The translations under genes were made by a program, and so were the position numbers. DNA of 64,000 nucleotides from an uncultured Amylibacter sp. (GTDB lineage: Bacteria; Pseudomonadota; Alphaproteobacteria; Rhodobacterales; Rhodobacteraceae), in assembly GCA_947497475.1 (NCBI GenBank), contig CANMGS010000001.1:1054001-1118000 (forward strand), written 5' to 3'. The notes below the pieces were generated by a model. It was not told the origin of the DNA. It did not search any database and saw only the letters and a list, made by a program, of their open reading frames with translations. Of the stretch, positions 8,563 through 18,096 are shown piece by piece (position 1 is the stretch's first letter; each line of letters starts with the position of its first letter).

Positions 8563-9731
8563 TCACTTACCTCATCTGGCAAGGCAAGTAACTCTGCTTG
8601 TGTCATGCAAAGATTGGAGTTAATCCACGCGGCGTTTAATTGTTTTAAACGTTTACCCAAATGTGGCCCTTTATAGCTGTCTGGTATGTCTGCGGATGTA
8701 ATTGGGAAAACTGCATCGACTCCTGTTTGCAGCTCTTGGTCTAAGGTTTCTGAAACGGGTGTTGCCATATGTGCTGCAAGCACCAACATGGCATCGCGCC
8801 CGGCCTCTAAGCCTAATAAATGACCAGCAACTTTTGGGGACATAGCCTCTGTAACAACGTTTTTCATCTGTGCTAAAAGATGTGCTTCTTTCTTACTAAG
8901 ACGCAAAGCATCTTTCACATCTTCCCCACCTAAAGCCAGCAGGCGGCGCATCCAATTTGGGTTAATGCCTGTTGTGCTTTCTAAATGTACAAGTGGAGCG
9001 ATAGAGGCGGTATTTGCACCAGCGATAACATGCATCAAGACCCCTGATTGAGACATGGATGCAAGGCTTGGCGCAGGATCATCTGCAGCCAAAAGTTTGC
9101 GCATTTCATGCCCTATCCGTTCTTTAGAAAGACTTTCGATCCCGTCCAGATTGCTGGCACAAGCATCCAAGGCATCGGCATCAATACCGCCAGCTGGGTC
9201 GCCATAGATCGCATGAAACCGAAAGAACCGAAGAATACGCAGATAATCCTCTTTGATACGTTGATGTGCATCTTGTATGAAACGTACATGGCGGTTTTTT
9301 AGATCATTCAAACCACCCAATGGATCATAAACGGTTCCATAAATATCAGCATACAGCGCGTTCATTGTGAAATCGCGACGCAATGCATCCTCTTTAATGT
9401 CTTTGGAAAATGCCACTACGGCACGACGTCCATCTGTCTCAACGTCCTTGCGAAACGTAGTGATTTCAAAAGGCTCGTTGTTCACTATGATAGTGACTGT
9501 ACCGTGCTCAATACCCGTTGGAATAGCACGCAACTGGGCATCTTTCGCGACCTTTAAAACTTTCTCGGGCAACGCATCTGTTGCAATATCTATATCGCTG
9601 GCAGGAGCACCTAGCAAAGCATTGCGCACACAACCGCCGACGAAATAAACTTTATAGCCAGCATCACCAAGGGCAGCGCAAATGGCTTTTGCTCCATTAT
9701 TTTGCAGCCAATCCGCTTTAACCTGCATCAT
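8559..9731 (-). CDS. cca: CCA tRNA nucleotidyltransferase
   Basis: A 390-residue class II nucleotidyltransferase that adds or repairs the 3' CCA of tRNAs. The N-terminus has VYFVGGCVRNALLGAPASDID, the Pol-beta palm with the DID metal site, then RDFTMNAL and LRILRFFRFHA, typical of the bacterial/eukaryotic CCA family. The C-terminal part is helical with no HD phosphohydrolase motif seen. The start lies inside the end of the Nudix gene (14-bp overlap), and the 3' end overlaps the LysE gene, so cca sits mid-operon. Confidence 0.92.
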   Translation of the reverse strand: MMQVKADWLQNNGAKAICAALGDAGYKVYFVGGCVRNALLGAPASDIDIATDALPEKVLKVAKDAQLRAIPTGIEHGTVTIIVNNEPFEITTFRKDVETDGRRAVVAFSKDIKEDALRRDFTMNALYADIYGTVYDPLGGLNDLKNRHVRFIQDAHQRIKEDYLRILRFFRFHAIYGDPAGGIDADALDACASNLDGIESLSKERIGHEMRKLLAADDPAPSLASMSQSGVLMHVIAGANTASIAPLVHLESTTGINPNWMRRLLALGGEDVKDALRLSKKEAHLLAQMKNVVTEAMSPKVAGHLLGLEAGRDAMLVLAAHMATPVSETLDQELQTGVDAVFPITSADIPDSYKGPHLGKRLKQLNAAWINSNLCMTQAELLALPDEVSE

Positions 9732-10341
9732 GTTGCTCCATGATTTCGGTAAACATGCGCATCATGCGTGCTGTGGCACCCCAAATGTAATAGGGGCCAT
9801 AAGGTACTGAAAAATAACGACGCGCTTGGCCTTGCCATATGCGCCCCTCTATTTGGTAGTTTTTCGGATTAAGCAAATGATCTAATGGTGCAGAAAACAC
9901 TTCGGCAACTTCACCCGTCAACGCCGTTGGTCTTGCATCTTCTGGAACTAGGCCAACATAGGGGTGCACCAAAAATGATGTAACTGTTTCATGTTTGGGT
10001 AGCGCGCCGATAATTTCTATACAGTCAGGCTCTAACCCGATTTCTTCATGTGTTTCACGCAAGGCAGTGAATTTTGTGGATGTATCGCTGACATCTGCCT
10101 TACCGCCTGGAAATGAAATTTGCCCAGGATGGTGGCGCATCTTTTGTGATCGTTTTGTAAAGATCACTTCAAGCCCAAGTGGGCCTTTGGTGATCGGGAT
10201 CAACACAGCCGCATTTGTTAGATTGTGTGAACTGACTTTCCCATAATCATGGTTCAGATCAAAATCTGATGATGGTGCGATATGATCTACCGCTGACAAT
10301 GCGGCTTCGATACGATTTAACTGCGGGCGAAAATTTTCCAT
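9718..10341 (-). CDS. CoA-pyrophosphatase-type Nudix hydrolase
   Basis: About 207 residues, resembling the NudL/YeaB group that hydrolyses CoA and its derivatives. The Nudix box runs from FPGGKADVSD through LRETHEEIGL near residue 80, and a TKRSQKMRHHPGQISFPGG segment precedes it, as in the CoA-specific group. The open frame begins with a TTG six codons earlier; the ATG at 10341 is preferred, although neither start has a strong ribosome binding site. It probably shares a transcript with cca. Confidence 0.8.
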   Translation of the reverse strand: MENFRPQLNRIEAALSAVDHIAPSSDFDLNHDYGKVSSHNLTNAAVLIPITKGPLGLEVIFTKRSQKMRHHPGQISFPGGKADVSDTSTKFTALRETHEEIGLEPDCIEIIGALPKHETVTSFLVHPYVGLVPEDARPTALTGEVAEVFSAPLDHLLNPKNYQIEGRIWQGQARRYFSVPYGPYYIWGATARMMRMFTEIMEQHDAG

Positions 10342-10389
10342 AGCACTTTCATGGCGCAAGGATGCTTTGCCTGCAAGCCTCGTTCGAAA

Positions 10390-11379
10390 TTATGATTTGG
10401 CGTCAAAGCCTAAAGTTTTAGGGTCTAACTCATAATGGCTGCCACAAAACTGGCAATCTGCTGTGACCATTCCGTTTTCTGCTGTCATCTTTGCAATGTC
10501 TTTTTGCGAATACATGGACATTGTGAATTCCACTTTTTCAGGGCTGCAAGAACAACCAAATTCAGCAGGTTGTGCATCAAACACGCGTGGCTGATCTTCG
10601 TGAAATAAGCGCATTAACAAAGTTGTTGGCGACACATAAGGTCCAACCAATTCAGTTTCTTCAACAGTTTTCAGGTGCATCGTGGCGCGGTTCCAGCCAT
10701 CGTCATATTCGCCTAAATCAAGATCGCTGGCTTGCATGACATCGGGCACGTCGCCTTCTGCATCTTTGGCTGCAAATGGGGATGCTTGTGGCATCAATTG
10801 AACCATCACACCACCAGCGCGCCATTCGTTTTTCTCATCTGCGGTGGATGATTGGCCGACAGAAAGTTCGAATTCTGTTGGTAATTGTTCGGACTGCGCA
10901 AAATATGTGCTGGCACAAGCTGCTAATGAACCGCCAGCAAGTGGTGTCATGCCTTGATATGGTTTCATATCTGGGCCCTGATCAATCAAAACACCAAAAA
11001 TACCTTTGCCGATCTTTTCAAATGGCGTGCCTTGTTCCGTTTTCAAACGCTCTTCATCAAAGCTGGCATAAGCGCGAATGCGCGCAGGCTCACCTTCATT
11101 TTGCGGGCCGTAGTAATCTGTTGCCAGAATGCGGATTGGTCCGCTTCCACGAATTTGCAAAGATAGTTTCCAACGCAACTTAACAGTTGGACCGATCAAT
11201 GCAGTCAACACAACGGCTTCTGCTAAAATCGCAGAAACTTCTAATGGATAATTGTGTTGTTCCAAAATAGTGTTCAACAGGCCGTCTAAACGCGCTACGC
11301 GCCCGCGCACGTCCGATTTGTCCAGTTGGAACGGTAGGATTGTATCATCCCATTCGATTTTTGCTTGGTTAGTAGACAT
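10390..11379 (-). CDS. hslO: Redox-regulated chaperone Hsp33
   Basis: A 329-residue Hsp33 that becomes an active holdase when oxidised. The C-terminal zinc/redox switch is visible as CSC in EFGCSCSPEKVEF and CQFC in ADCQFCGSHYELD, giving the four zinc cysteines. The N-terminal domain has the usual LPFQLD start and a FAEP-like GSLAACASTYFAQSEQLPT segment. The start at 11379 has a good AAGGTG ribosome binding site 5 nt upstream; the upstream extension of the frame is not part of the family. It is divergent from a small Nudix gene. Confidence 0.93.
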   Translation of the reverse strand: MSTNQAKIEWDDTILPFQLDKSDVRGRVARLDGLLNTILEQHNYPLEVSAILAEAVVLTALIGPTVKLRWKLSLQIRGSGPIRILATDYYGPQNEGEPARIRAYASFDEERLKTEQGTPFEKIGKGIFGVLIDQGPDMKPYQGMTPLAGGSLAACASTYFAQSEQLPTEFELSVGQSSTADEKNEWRAGGVMVQLMPQASPFAAKDAEGDVPDVMQASDLDLGEYDDGWNRATMHLKTVEETELVGPYVSPTTLLMRLFHEDQPRVFDAQPAEFGCSCSPEKVEFTMSMYSQKDIAKMTAENGMVTADCQFCGSHYELDPKTLGFDAKS

Positions 11380-11472
11380 AATGCACCTTGGCTTTTTTGC
11401 CCCAATAAGATGTTTTCTGCCGAAGAGCAATTCCCCGCTGTTATTTCGTTCATTTTGAGTTATGTCAGCGGT

Positions 11473-11913
11473 ATGAGACGTTACGGCCAATCTGTTCAAA
11501 CTAATATTGCTTATAAACACCGACCTAGTGTTTATGGGGTGATTCTACATGGGAATGAGATTTTGCTCACTCATCAAGCTATGCCTGAATCAGAAGTTCA
11601 ACTGCCAGGCGGCGGAATTGATGCAGGGGAATCTGCATTACAGGCCCTTCACCGAGAGTGTTTGGAAGAAACCGGTTGGAAGGTTCAGGTGGACCGCCGT
11701 CTCGGAGCTTATCAGCGGTTTACGTATATGTTGGATTATGAATTCTGGGCGCAAAAGATTTGCCATATTTATCTATGCCGCCCTATTTATAAACTACAAG
11801 AGCCAATAGAGCCGTTTCATACAACGGTATGGACAGACACTGCAGATGCATTGGATTTGATCAGCAACGAAGGTGATCGTGACTTTTTGCAGGCGGCTTT
11901 ATCGTTTAGGTGA
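11473..11913 (+). CDS. Nudix hydrolase
   Basis: A 146-residue Nudix protein with a complete box: GGGIDAGESALQALHREC continuing into LEETGW, about residues 48-70. The domain fills nearly the whole protein. The substrate is not predictable. The ATG at 11473 is chosen because upstream sequence belongs to the hslO promoter region. The 3' end overlaps the convergent CsgG-like gene by 15 bp. Confidence 0.8.
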   Translation: MRRYGQSVQTNIAYKHRPSVYGVILHGNEILLTHQAMPESEVQLPGGGIDAGESALQALHRECLEETGWKVQVDRRLGAYQRFTYMLDYEFWAQKICHIYLCRPIYKLQEPIEPFHTTVWTDTADALDLISNEGDRDFLQAALSFR

Positions 11914-13425
11914 TGCGCTGCGGCTGATGATTGCCCAATCCTTTAGGTTTTCTAATTCCGTAATATCTGTGATTTCTTTAATTGGTAAAGTTATGAATGT
12001 TTTATGGGTATCTGTTGATGGCGGCCGTGCTTTGGCGCTGATATCTTGAAGCGTGCATAATACTTTTTCTATTTTGCGATCCTTTTCAAATTCAAGTTTG
12101 AAACTATCTTTGGCGTTAGGTAATTTACGTTGGAAATTTTTTGAGACCTGTAGCTTCAAATCAGAACGGAGCGGCAATATTTGTGTAACAGGTCCCGATC
12201 CAGACTGGTGAAAGCAACTTAAGTATCCATCACTATGCGTTCTTATATCGATGATAAAAGGGTCGCCTGTACGATTGGTATTCTTGGATGACAGGCTTAT
12301 ATGAGTGCTACGTGATCTTCCTTCTGACTTTGGTTTTGAATTCAAAATATGACCATTTACAGGATATCCGCGAAAGGCCTGCTGTAATTTTGCATAGGTG
12401 TCATAATTCAGCTCACCAGTTGCGATGAGACGTTTATCAGATTGAAACTGTGATAAGGCAGCATAAGTGGCTTTGTCAGCAGTTCCTGTTGGTGTTACGC
12501 GGGAATACCCTAGCTTTTGCAACATGCGTTGTGCTTCAATAATTGAAATGACGTTTGGCGTCGCCTTATAAGCTGTGCGGTTACTGTTCTGCTTTTTCTC
12601 ATTGGTGGGTTCTATATTAAGACATTCCCAATATGGCACACCAGCATGGCGTCCTAATAATTCGATAACACCAAGCTCAACCAGATTACGCACGGCTTGT
12701 CCGATGCTTTCAATACGATTGAAGGATAGCGAGAGATTATAGCCTGTTAATTTTATCAAGCCAGTGCTGCCTGTTCCAAAGGTTTTGTTTGTTACAACCA
12801 TTGAATTGGCGACAGAGCCACCTGGTAATACGGTTTTCTCTGGATAAGATACCAAATGTAGATCAACAGATACGATTGATGCGCCACGGCTTAAGCTGGG
12901 AGATATATTCCCTAATGCGCCACCTTTGATTGTCAAAGGGTGCGGTGCATTGGTTAAATCAAGCTGAATATTCCCTCTGTCGCTTACAGTGTTGGTATCA
13001 ACTTGAGTGATTGCACCTCTGAAATATAGCTTTGGGTTTTGGCGTTCATTATCCTTTGTTAAGAGCTGAATTTGACCATCTTTACGTTCTAATGACTGAT
13101 CCAAAAAAATATACCGATGGCTGCGAACATTCATGTGATTGATCGCGTTTACTAACATTTCATCGGCACCAACAGAAATCCTTCTTGAAAGGTCTGTTAT
13201 GCCCGTCGATGATATTAATATCCTTGGATGCTTATGTTTTGCTAAAAGTCGATCCATGCATTGCAGTGATGTTGTAAAAGATGTGAAATTACGAACGGGA
13301 CGTTGGTTCGGCTGCGCAATATTTTTCACAGTAGGCGCATGAAATGTTGCGCATGACGCCATACCAATTGCGCAAAGGCTCGCGGCGATAATCCGAAAGA
13401 TGTGCTTATAAATTATGTGTATCAC
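11899..13425 (-). CDS. CsgG/HfaB-like outer-membrane lipoprotein with peptidoglycan-binding domain
   Basis: A 508-residue predicted lipoprotein: a hydrophobic signal ends in the lipobox GMASC near residue 25. Residues about 40-260 resemble CsgG-type secretion lipoproteins (a RILISSTGI-like strand, YIFLDQ, then paired strands ending in LVELGVIELLGRHAG). Residues about 295-350 form a PG_binding_1-like repeat (IIEAQRMLQKLGYSRVTPTG to TYAALSQFQ). The C-terminal part (FIIDIRTHSDGYLSCFHQ) resembles DUF4384-type domains. The start is a GTG, needed to include the signal. Beside a glycosyltransferase locus, a pore or anchor for exopolysaccharide or adhesin is plausible; this is inference. Confidence 0.6.
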   Translation of the reverse strand: MIHIIYKHIFRIIAASLCAIGMASCATFHAPTVKNIAQPNQRPVRNFTSFTTSLQCMDRLLAKHKHPRILISSTGITDLSRRISVGADEMLVNAINHMNVRSHRYIFLDQSLERKDGQIQLLTKDNERQNPKLYFRGAITQVDTNTVSDRGNIQLDLTNAPHPLTIKGGALGNISPSLSRGASIVSVDLHLVSYPEKTVLPGGSVANSMVVTNKTFGTGSTGLIKLTGYNLSLSFNRIESIGQAVRNLVELGVIELLGRHAGVPYWECLNIEPTNEKKQNSNRTAYKATPNVISIIEAQRMLQKLGYSRVTPTGTADKATYAALSQFQSDKRLIATGELNYDTYAKLQQAFRGYPVNGHILNSKPKSEGRSRSTHISLSSKNTNRTGDPFIIDIRTHSDGYLSCFHQSGSGPVTQILPLRSDLKLQVSKNFQRKLPNAKDSFKLEFEKDRKIEKVLCTLQDISAKARPPSTDTHKTFITLPIKEITDITELENLKDWAIISRSASPKR

Positions 13426-13488
13426 GCATAGCCCCAGTTTTTTCTTAGATTAAATGGGCCCAGTTGAAAGAATGTAAATTTTACCGTT

Positions 13489-14799
13489 CTATTGATGAAC
13501 CTTTCCAGAAAATTCAAATAAAATTGCGGATAAATCGTCATAGAATGGCACGCCATTCGCGAACTGGCTTAAATCCCACAAAAGCGTATTCAGATATTCC
13601 AAACCTGAACTATCTATATGGTTGGAAAGGGTCTCTAACATTTTATCATCGTCATAAAGCTCGTCTTTTGCATTTTGGCATTCGGTAATTCCATCCGAAT
13701 ACAAAAGTAGCTTGTCGCCATGATTTAAGTGTAGAGTTTCGGTTCGATATTCAACGCCTTCAACCAACCCGATAGGGGGGCCACCATTCCCTGCTAATTC
13801 GGATACTCCATCTTGGCGAACAATAGCTGGATGCGGATGCCCCGCCTGTACAAAATCTACCTGACCTGTATCCAGATGAATATCTGCAAATGCCATTGTG
13901 AAATAATGCTCTGTTTCCATATCCGCGAGCAATTCGTTGTTTAAAGCTTTTGCAATTTCTGCTGGGGAACGCTGGATAAACCGCCCTTTTTTGTCGCGCA
14001 CAAATGCAATGTTTTGAGCTTTGTTATTACGGCTTAAATATCCCGCTAGGCGCGCAGTTACTAAAGCTGATGAAATGCCGTGGCCAGATACATCAATTGA
14101 ATACATGCCCAATCGATTACTTGAAAATTTGAAAAACCCAACGAGATCACCACCAACATGACCACATGATTTAAACAATATCGAAATATCACCTGTATCT
14201 AATTTTTGATGGTGTTCTGGTATCAAGGACAACTGTAATTTTTCTGCAGCAAGTAAGTCTTTGCGTATTTCATCATTTAATGCTTGGACCTTAGCTAAGG
14301 TCTCTGAGATGTGTTTGTTCTTTTCCTGTAGGCTTTGCTCCATTTTTATAATGCGTCCACCTGCCTGAAGGCGCCCGAACAATTCTTCTGGGTTAACAGG
14401 CTTAGATAAAAAATCATCTGCGCCGCTCGATAGACCCTCAGCGATTTCTTCTTTTGCGGATTTAGATGTTAACAAAATGAAGTAGCCATAACTATCTCGT
14501 TCCATGGCTTTAAAGGTTTGACAAAATTCCAAACCATTCATATCGGGCATCATCCAATCACTGATCACAAGGTCAAAATTACGAACCTGACAATGCTCTA
14601 AAGCTTCTTTTGCGCTAAGACATTGAACAGGTTTTAACCCCCACTTTTTCAAATACGAAGAGACGATTTTTAATTGCAACTTACTATCATCAACCACAAG
14701 TACGTTTAACAAATCTCCGTTTTCAATAGTTGGGTCGGGAAGTTTTTTTTGTAGATTATCCAATTTGACCTCATTGGGTGTGTTCGTATGTCTTATCAA
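13489..14799 (-). CDS. Response regulator-PP2C (SpoIIE-type) phosphatase
   Basis: A 436-residue fusion. The receiver domain (about 32-150) has the acidic pair in VVDDSK, the likely phospho-acceptor D81 in VISDWMMPDMNG and the lysine in FLSKPVNP. A coiled-coil linker (about 155-200) leads to a SpoIIE/PP2C-like serine phosphatase with metal-binding motifs GGDLVGFF, DVSGHG, SDGITE and DDLSAILF. The longest frame begins with TTG at 14799 with no ribosome binding site; a TTG at 14763 preceded by GAGG is an alternative. The Hpt protein at 18097-18435 is a likely partner in controlling the adjacent glycosyltransferase; that link is inference from context. Confidence 0.85.
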   Translation of the reverse strand: MIRHTNTPNEVKLDNLQKKLPDPTIENGDLLNVLVVDDSKLQLKIVSSYLKKWGLKPVQCLSAKEALEHCQVRNFDLVISDWMMPDMNGLEFCQTFKAMERDSYGYFILLTSKSAKEEIAEGLSSGADDFLSKPVNPEELFGRLQAGGRIIKMEQSLQEKNKHISETLAKVQALNDEIRKDLLAAEKLQLSLIPEHHQKLDTGDISILFKSCGHVGGDLVGFFKFSSNRLGMYSIDVSGHGISSALVTARLAGYLSRNNKAQNIAFVRDKKGRFIQRSPAEIAKALNNELLADMETEHYFTMAFADIHLDTGQVDFVQAGHPHPAIVRQDGVSELAGNGGPPIGLVEGVEYRTETLHLNHGDKLLLYSDGITECQNAKDELYDDDKMLETLSNHIDSSGLEYLNTLLWDLSQFANGVPFYDDLSAILFEFSGKVHQ

Positions 14800-14910
14800 G
14801 GATGAGGATTAAAAACTGGTGAAGCACCCGATACATTTTTTTCGATAATTGTAACGCTTCATTAGGAAGATTTTGCGAAATACAAAGTATGCGAATTAAA
14901 GAGGATGCTT

Positions 14911-16767
14911 ATGGCAGATCTAAAAAAGTTCTACTTTTCAGATTACGAAGATAGGGTTCCTGAGCCTCCGTTGCCACACTCTCTGGCGATCGAAACAGTT
15001 TGGCAATGCCTTGCAATGTGTACAATCGGATTGGGTGTTTGGTATTTAAGTTGGCGTTGGATGCATTCATTTAATATGGATGCTATTTGGTTTTCGGCCA
15101 TTGTATTTGCAGCAGAGCTTTGTGCGTTTATTGGGCTGATGTTGTACGTCCATAATCTTTGGTCTGTTAATGATACTCCTCAGGTCGCAGCGCCAGAGTT
15201 CTCGAAGGACGTCATATCGGATGGGGGTAATAAAACACCTATAAGTGTTGATGTGTTTCTGCCAACATATAACGAAGATCCAGAAATGACGCGGTATTCT
15301 ATAAGGGATGCTAAAGCCATAAAGTATCCATACTCTTTGGATTTACGCATTCATGTACTGGATGATGGTAACCGTACTGAGATGCAAAAAGTTGCCGACG
15401 AAGAGGGGGTTAATTACATTACGCGCCCAGATAATGTTGGGTATAAGGCAGGTAATCTGCGCAATGGTATGTCCCTTACACAAGGCGACTTTATTGTAAT
15501 TCTTGATTCTGACACACGTCCTTTCCCAACGATATTAGAAAATACGCTTGGGTATTTTCGCGACAAAAAGGTTGCTTGGGTGCAAACCCCACAATGGTTT
15601 TATGACATTCCAAAGGGCCGTAGTTTGGTTTGGGAATGGACAAAAAGATATGGCCGCATAGGTGGGTTGTTTGCAAAGAGCCTTGAGCGTTTTATGGGCC
15701 CAATCACAGTGGGGCGCGACCCTTTTATAAATGATGCAAAACTGTTTTATGATGTAATCCAACGCAGACGAAATGGAATGAATATTTCTTTTTGTTGTGG
15801 CGCTGGGTCAATTCACAGGCGAGAAGCTGTGATGGAGGCTGCATTAAAAAGCTACGCCCAATCGATTAAAGAAGATGTAGATAAATTTGTATCATATTCT
15901 AAACCAGAAAACGATGTGCAGAATTTGCGACAAGCGGTACATCGAGAATTGTCAATTTCCACACGACTGACACCTTATAAATTTCATGTCTCTGAAGATA
16001 TATATACGTCCATTTTATTGCACAGTGATCGGGCAAGGCAATGGAAATCAGTTTATCATCCATATGTAGAGAGTAAGATGCTTTCTCCTTTGGATATCCA
16101 AAGCTGGGCGATGCAACGTTTTAAATATGCCGGCGGAAGCTTGGATATTTTGATTAATGATTTTCCGTTGTTTCAGAATGGGTTGAATTTTCGAAAAAGC
16201 TTGATGTATGCAGCAACCTTTTGGTCTTATTTAACACCCTTATGGATTGTTGTTTTTATCACTGCTCCATTGATTGCATTGTTCACAGGGCTGTCCCCAA
16301 TCAATGCGTATTCGATTGATTTCTTCGCGCATCTTTTACCATTTTTAATAATTCATGAAGCCGCTGCCGTATTTGCAACGTGGGGCATTGATAATCGGCA
16401 AGGTAAAATGCTGAATGTGGCCTTCTTTTCACTAAACCTTGCGGCCCTATGGTCTGTATTACGAGGTAAAGAAATCAAATTCCATGTCACACCAAAGCAA
16501 CGAAATGATCAGCGACACATACGTTTAGTTGCACCTCAAATTGCAGTTGTTTACTTTACGATAATTGCAATTGTTTTTGCGTTAACTCAGGCGTGGTATG
16601 TGCCTGAAAGTACTGATCTTGGTTTGTTAACGGTTAATATTTTTTGGGCAATGTATAATGCGAATTGTATGACAGTTCTTATTAATGCGGCCCTCTGGAC
16701 ACCTGACAAAGAAAAGGAACATGCTCTAGATGTAAAAAACCGCCTAAAGAAATGGGCGACGGTATGA
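14911..16767 (+). CDS. Cellulose-synthase-like family 2 glycosyltransferase
   Basis: A 618-residue inner-membrane processive glycosyltransferase: two N-terminal membrane helices, a GT2 domain and about five C-terminal helices. Catalytic motifs are FLPTYNED, VLDDGNR, ILDSDTR and VSEDIY. The acceptor motif reads QRFKY instead of the QxxRW of cellulose synthases. No PilZ domain is present, so direct c-di-GMP control as in BcsA is not evident. The second ATG at 14911 is chosen because GAGG sits 6 nt ahead, whereas it abuts the ATG at 14905. It overlaps the DUF3131 gene by 4 bp. The polysaccharide made is unknown. Confidence 0.8.
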   Translation: MADLKKFYFSDYEDRVPEPPLPHSLAIETVWQCLAMCTIGLGVWYLSWRWMHSFNMDAIWFSAIVFAAELCAFIGLMLYVHNLWSVNDTPQVAAPEFSKDVISDGGNKTPISVDVFLPTYNEDPEMTRYSIRDAKAIKYPYSLDLRIHVLDDGNRTEMQKVADEEGVNYITRPDNVGYKAGNLRNGMSLTQGDFIVILDSDTRPFPTILENTLGYFRDKKVAWVQTPQWFYDIPKGRSLVWEWTKRYGRIGGLFAKSLERFMGPITVGRDPFINDAKLFYDVIQRRRNGMNISFCCGAGSIHRREAVMEAALKSYAQSIKEDVDKFVSYSKPENDVQNLRQAVHRELSISTRLTPYKFHVSEDIYTSILLHSDRARQWKSVYHPYVESKMLSPLDIQSWAMQRFKYAGGSLDILINDFPLFQNGLNFRKSLMYAATFWSYLTPLWIVVFITAPLIALFTGLSPINAYSIDFFAHLLPFLIIHEAAAVFATWGIDNRQGKMLNVAFFSLNLAALWSVLRGKEIKFHVTPKQRNDQRHIRLVAPQIAVVYFTIIAIVFALTQAWYVPESTDLGLLTVNIFWAMYNANCMTVLINAALWTPDKEKEHALDVKNRLKKWATV

Positions 16768-18095
16768 ATAATATTTTAAAAGCCAGAAGTCATATTGTAT
16801 TTATCATCGGGCTTATATGTGCGGCAGGCATTGCGGTATCCATGGATAAGGCTGTGCGTTATTCAAGTTTTTCAAATAATTCACAGAGTGCCATTACAAT
16901 CAGTATTGACCAAACGGCCATAGCAAAGCGTGGCGAGTTGAGCCTGCAAGACAAAGAGCGCGCTGAAATTGCATGGCGTTATTTTGAACGTAACTATAAT
17001 GTTGAAACGGGCCTTGTAAATTCGGTGGATGGGTTTCCTTCGACGACAATGTGGGATCAGTCATCCTACTTATTGGGGATGATCTCGGCGCTGAAGCTGG
17101 GTGTATTAGACCAGTCTGCTTTTGATCAACGTATGTCAAAGGCATTACAAACGCTGGCACATCTTCCTTTGTTTTTTGATCAATTGCCAAATAAAGTATA
17201 TCACGCACAGAATTTGGATATGACGACGTATGATAATTCGGTATCTAAGACCGGCATTGGTTGGTCTGCATTGGATGTTGCGCGCATCGTCGTGCCGCTA
17301 AATATTTTGGTCTATGACTACCCTATACATTCCGAAGCAGCTACTCGGGTTCTTGCGCATTGGAATTTTGACAGTTTAACGGATAGTGGCGTCATGATGG
17401 GTGCACGCATACACAAAGAAACAGGCCTGCCCGAGCGAATTCAAGAAGGGCGTTTAGGTTATGAAGAATACGGTGCGCGTGCAATTAGCCTGTTAGGTTT
17501 GGATGCTTCAAATGCTCTAAAATACGATGATTTCCTAACAATTGAGAATGTTGAAGGGCAATCCATCCCTGTTGATAGTCGTGATATTTCTTTGTTCGAT
17601 GCACCGAATTATGTGGTGAGTGAGCCGTATATTTTGATGGCGATTGAATTTGGATTAGACAATCAAGCCAAAGAGTTGGCGCATCGCATCTACAAAGCTC
17701 AAGAAAATCGTTTTAAAAACACCGGCCAACTGACAGCCGTTAGTGAAGATAATATCAATCAAGAGCCTTACTTTATTTATAATACCGTTTTCGCAAACGA
17801 CACTGCTTGGAATGCTGTTTCAGAAGACGGTGAAATGTTCCCTGAGCTGCGTACAATTAGTACAAAAGCCGCTTTTGGATGGGATGCTTTATACCAAACG
17901 AATTATACTAAACAGCTTATGTCAGAAATAGAGAAAACTCGGACACAAGATCGTGGTTGGGTTTCAGGCATTTATGAAAAAGATGGTCGTTTGAATGATG
18001 TGGCAACCGCAAACACTAATGGCATTATTTTAGAAATAATAAATTACAAAGTGAACGGGCCACTGCTTTCAGCAAGATTCAAAAAGGAGGATTGA
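16764..18095 (+). CDS. DUF3131-type protein coupled to the glycosyltransferase
   Basis: About 443 residues with one N-terminal membrane anchor (HIVFIIGLICAAGIAVSM) and a large extracytoplasmic helical domain. It has the DUF3131-like start IAWRYFERNYNVETGLVNS and conserved-looking segments SEPYILMAIEFGL and SEDNINQEPYFIYNT. DUF3131 proteins are repeatedly encoded beside cellulose-synthase-like enzymes; their activity is not established to my knowledge, and a glycan-modifying role is inference. The ATG at 16764 overlaps the glycosyltransferase stop (ATGA), so the two are translationally coupled. Confidence 0.7.
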   Translation: MNNILKARSHIVFIIGLICAAGIAVSMDKAVRYSSFSNNSQSAITISIDQTAIAKRGELSLQDKERAEIAWRYFERNYNVETGLVNSVDGFPSTTMWDQSSYLLGMISALKLGVLDQSAFDQRMSKALQTLAHLPLFFDQLPNKVYHAQNLDMTTYDNSVSKTGIGWSALDVARIVVPLNILVYDYPIHSEAATRVLAHWNFDSLTDSGVMMGARIHKETGLPERIQEGRLGYEEYGARAISLLGLDASNALKYDDFLTIENVEGQSIPVDSRDISLFDAPNYVVSEPYILMAIEFGLDNQAKELAHRIYKAQENRFKNTGQLTAVSEDNINQEPYFIYNTVFANDTAWNAVSEDGEMFPELRTISTKAAFGWDALYQTNYTKQLMSEIEKTRTQDRGWVSGIYEKDGRLNDVATANTNGIILEIINYKVNGPLLSARFKKED

Positions 18096-18096
18096 T

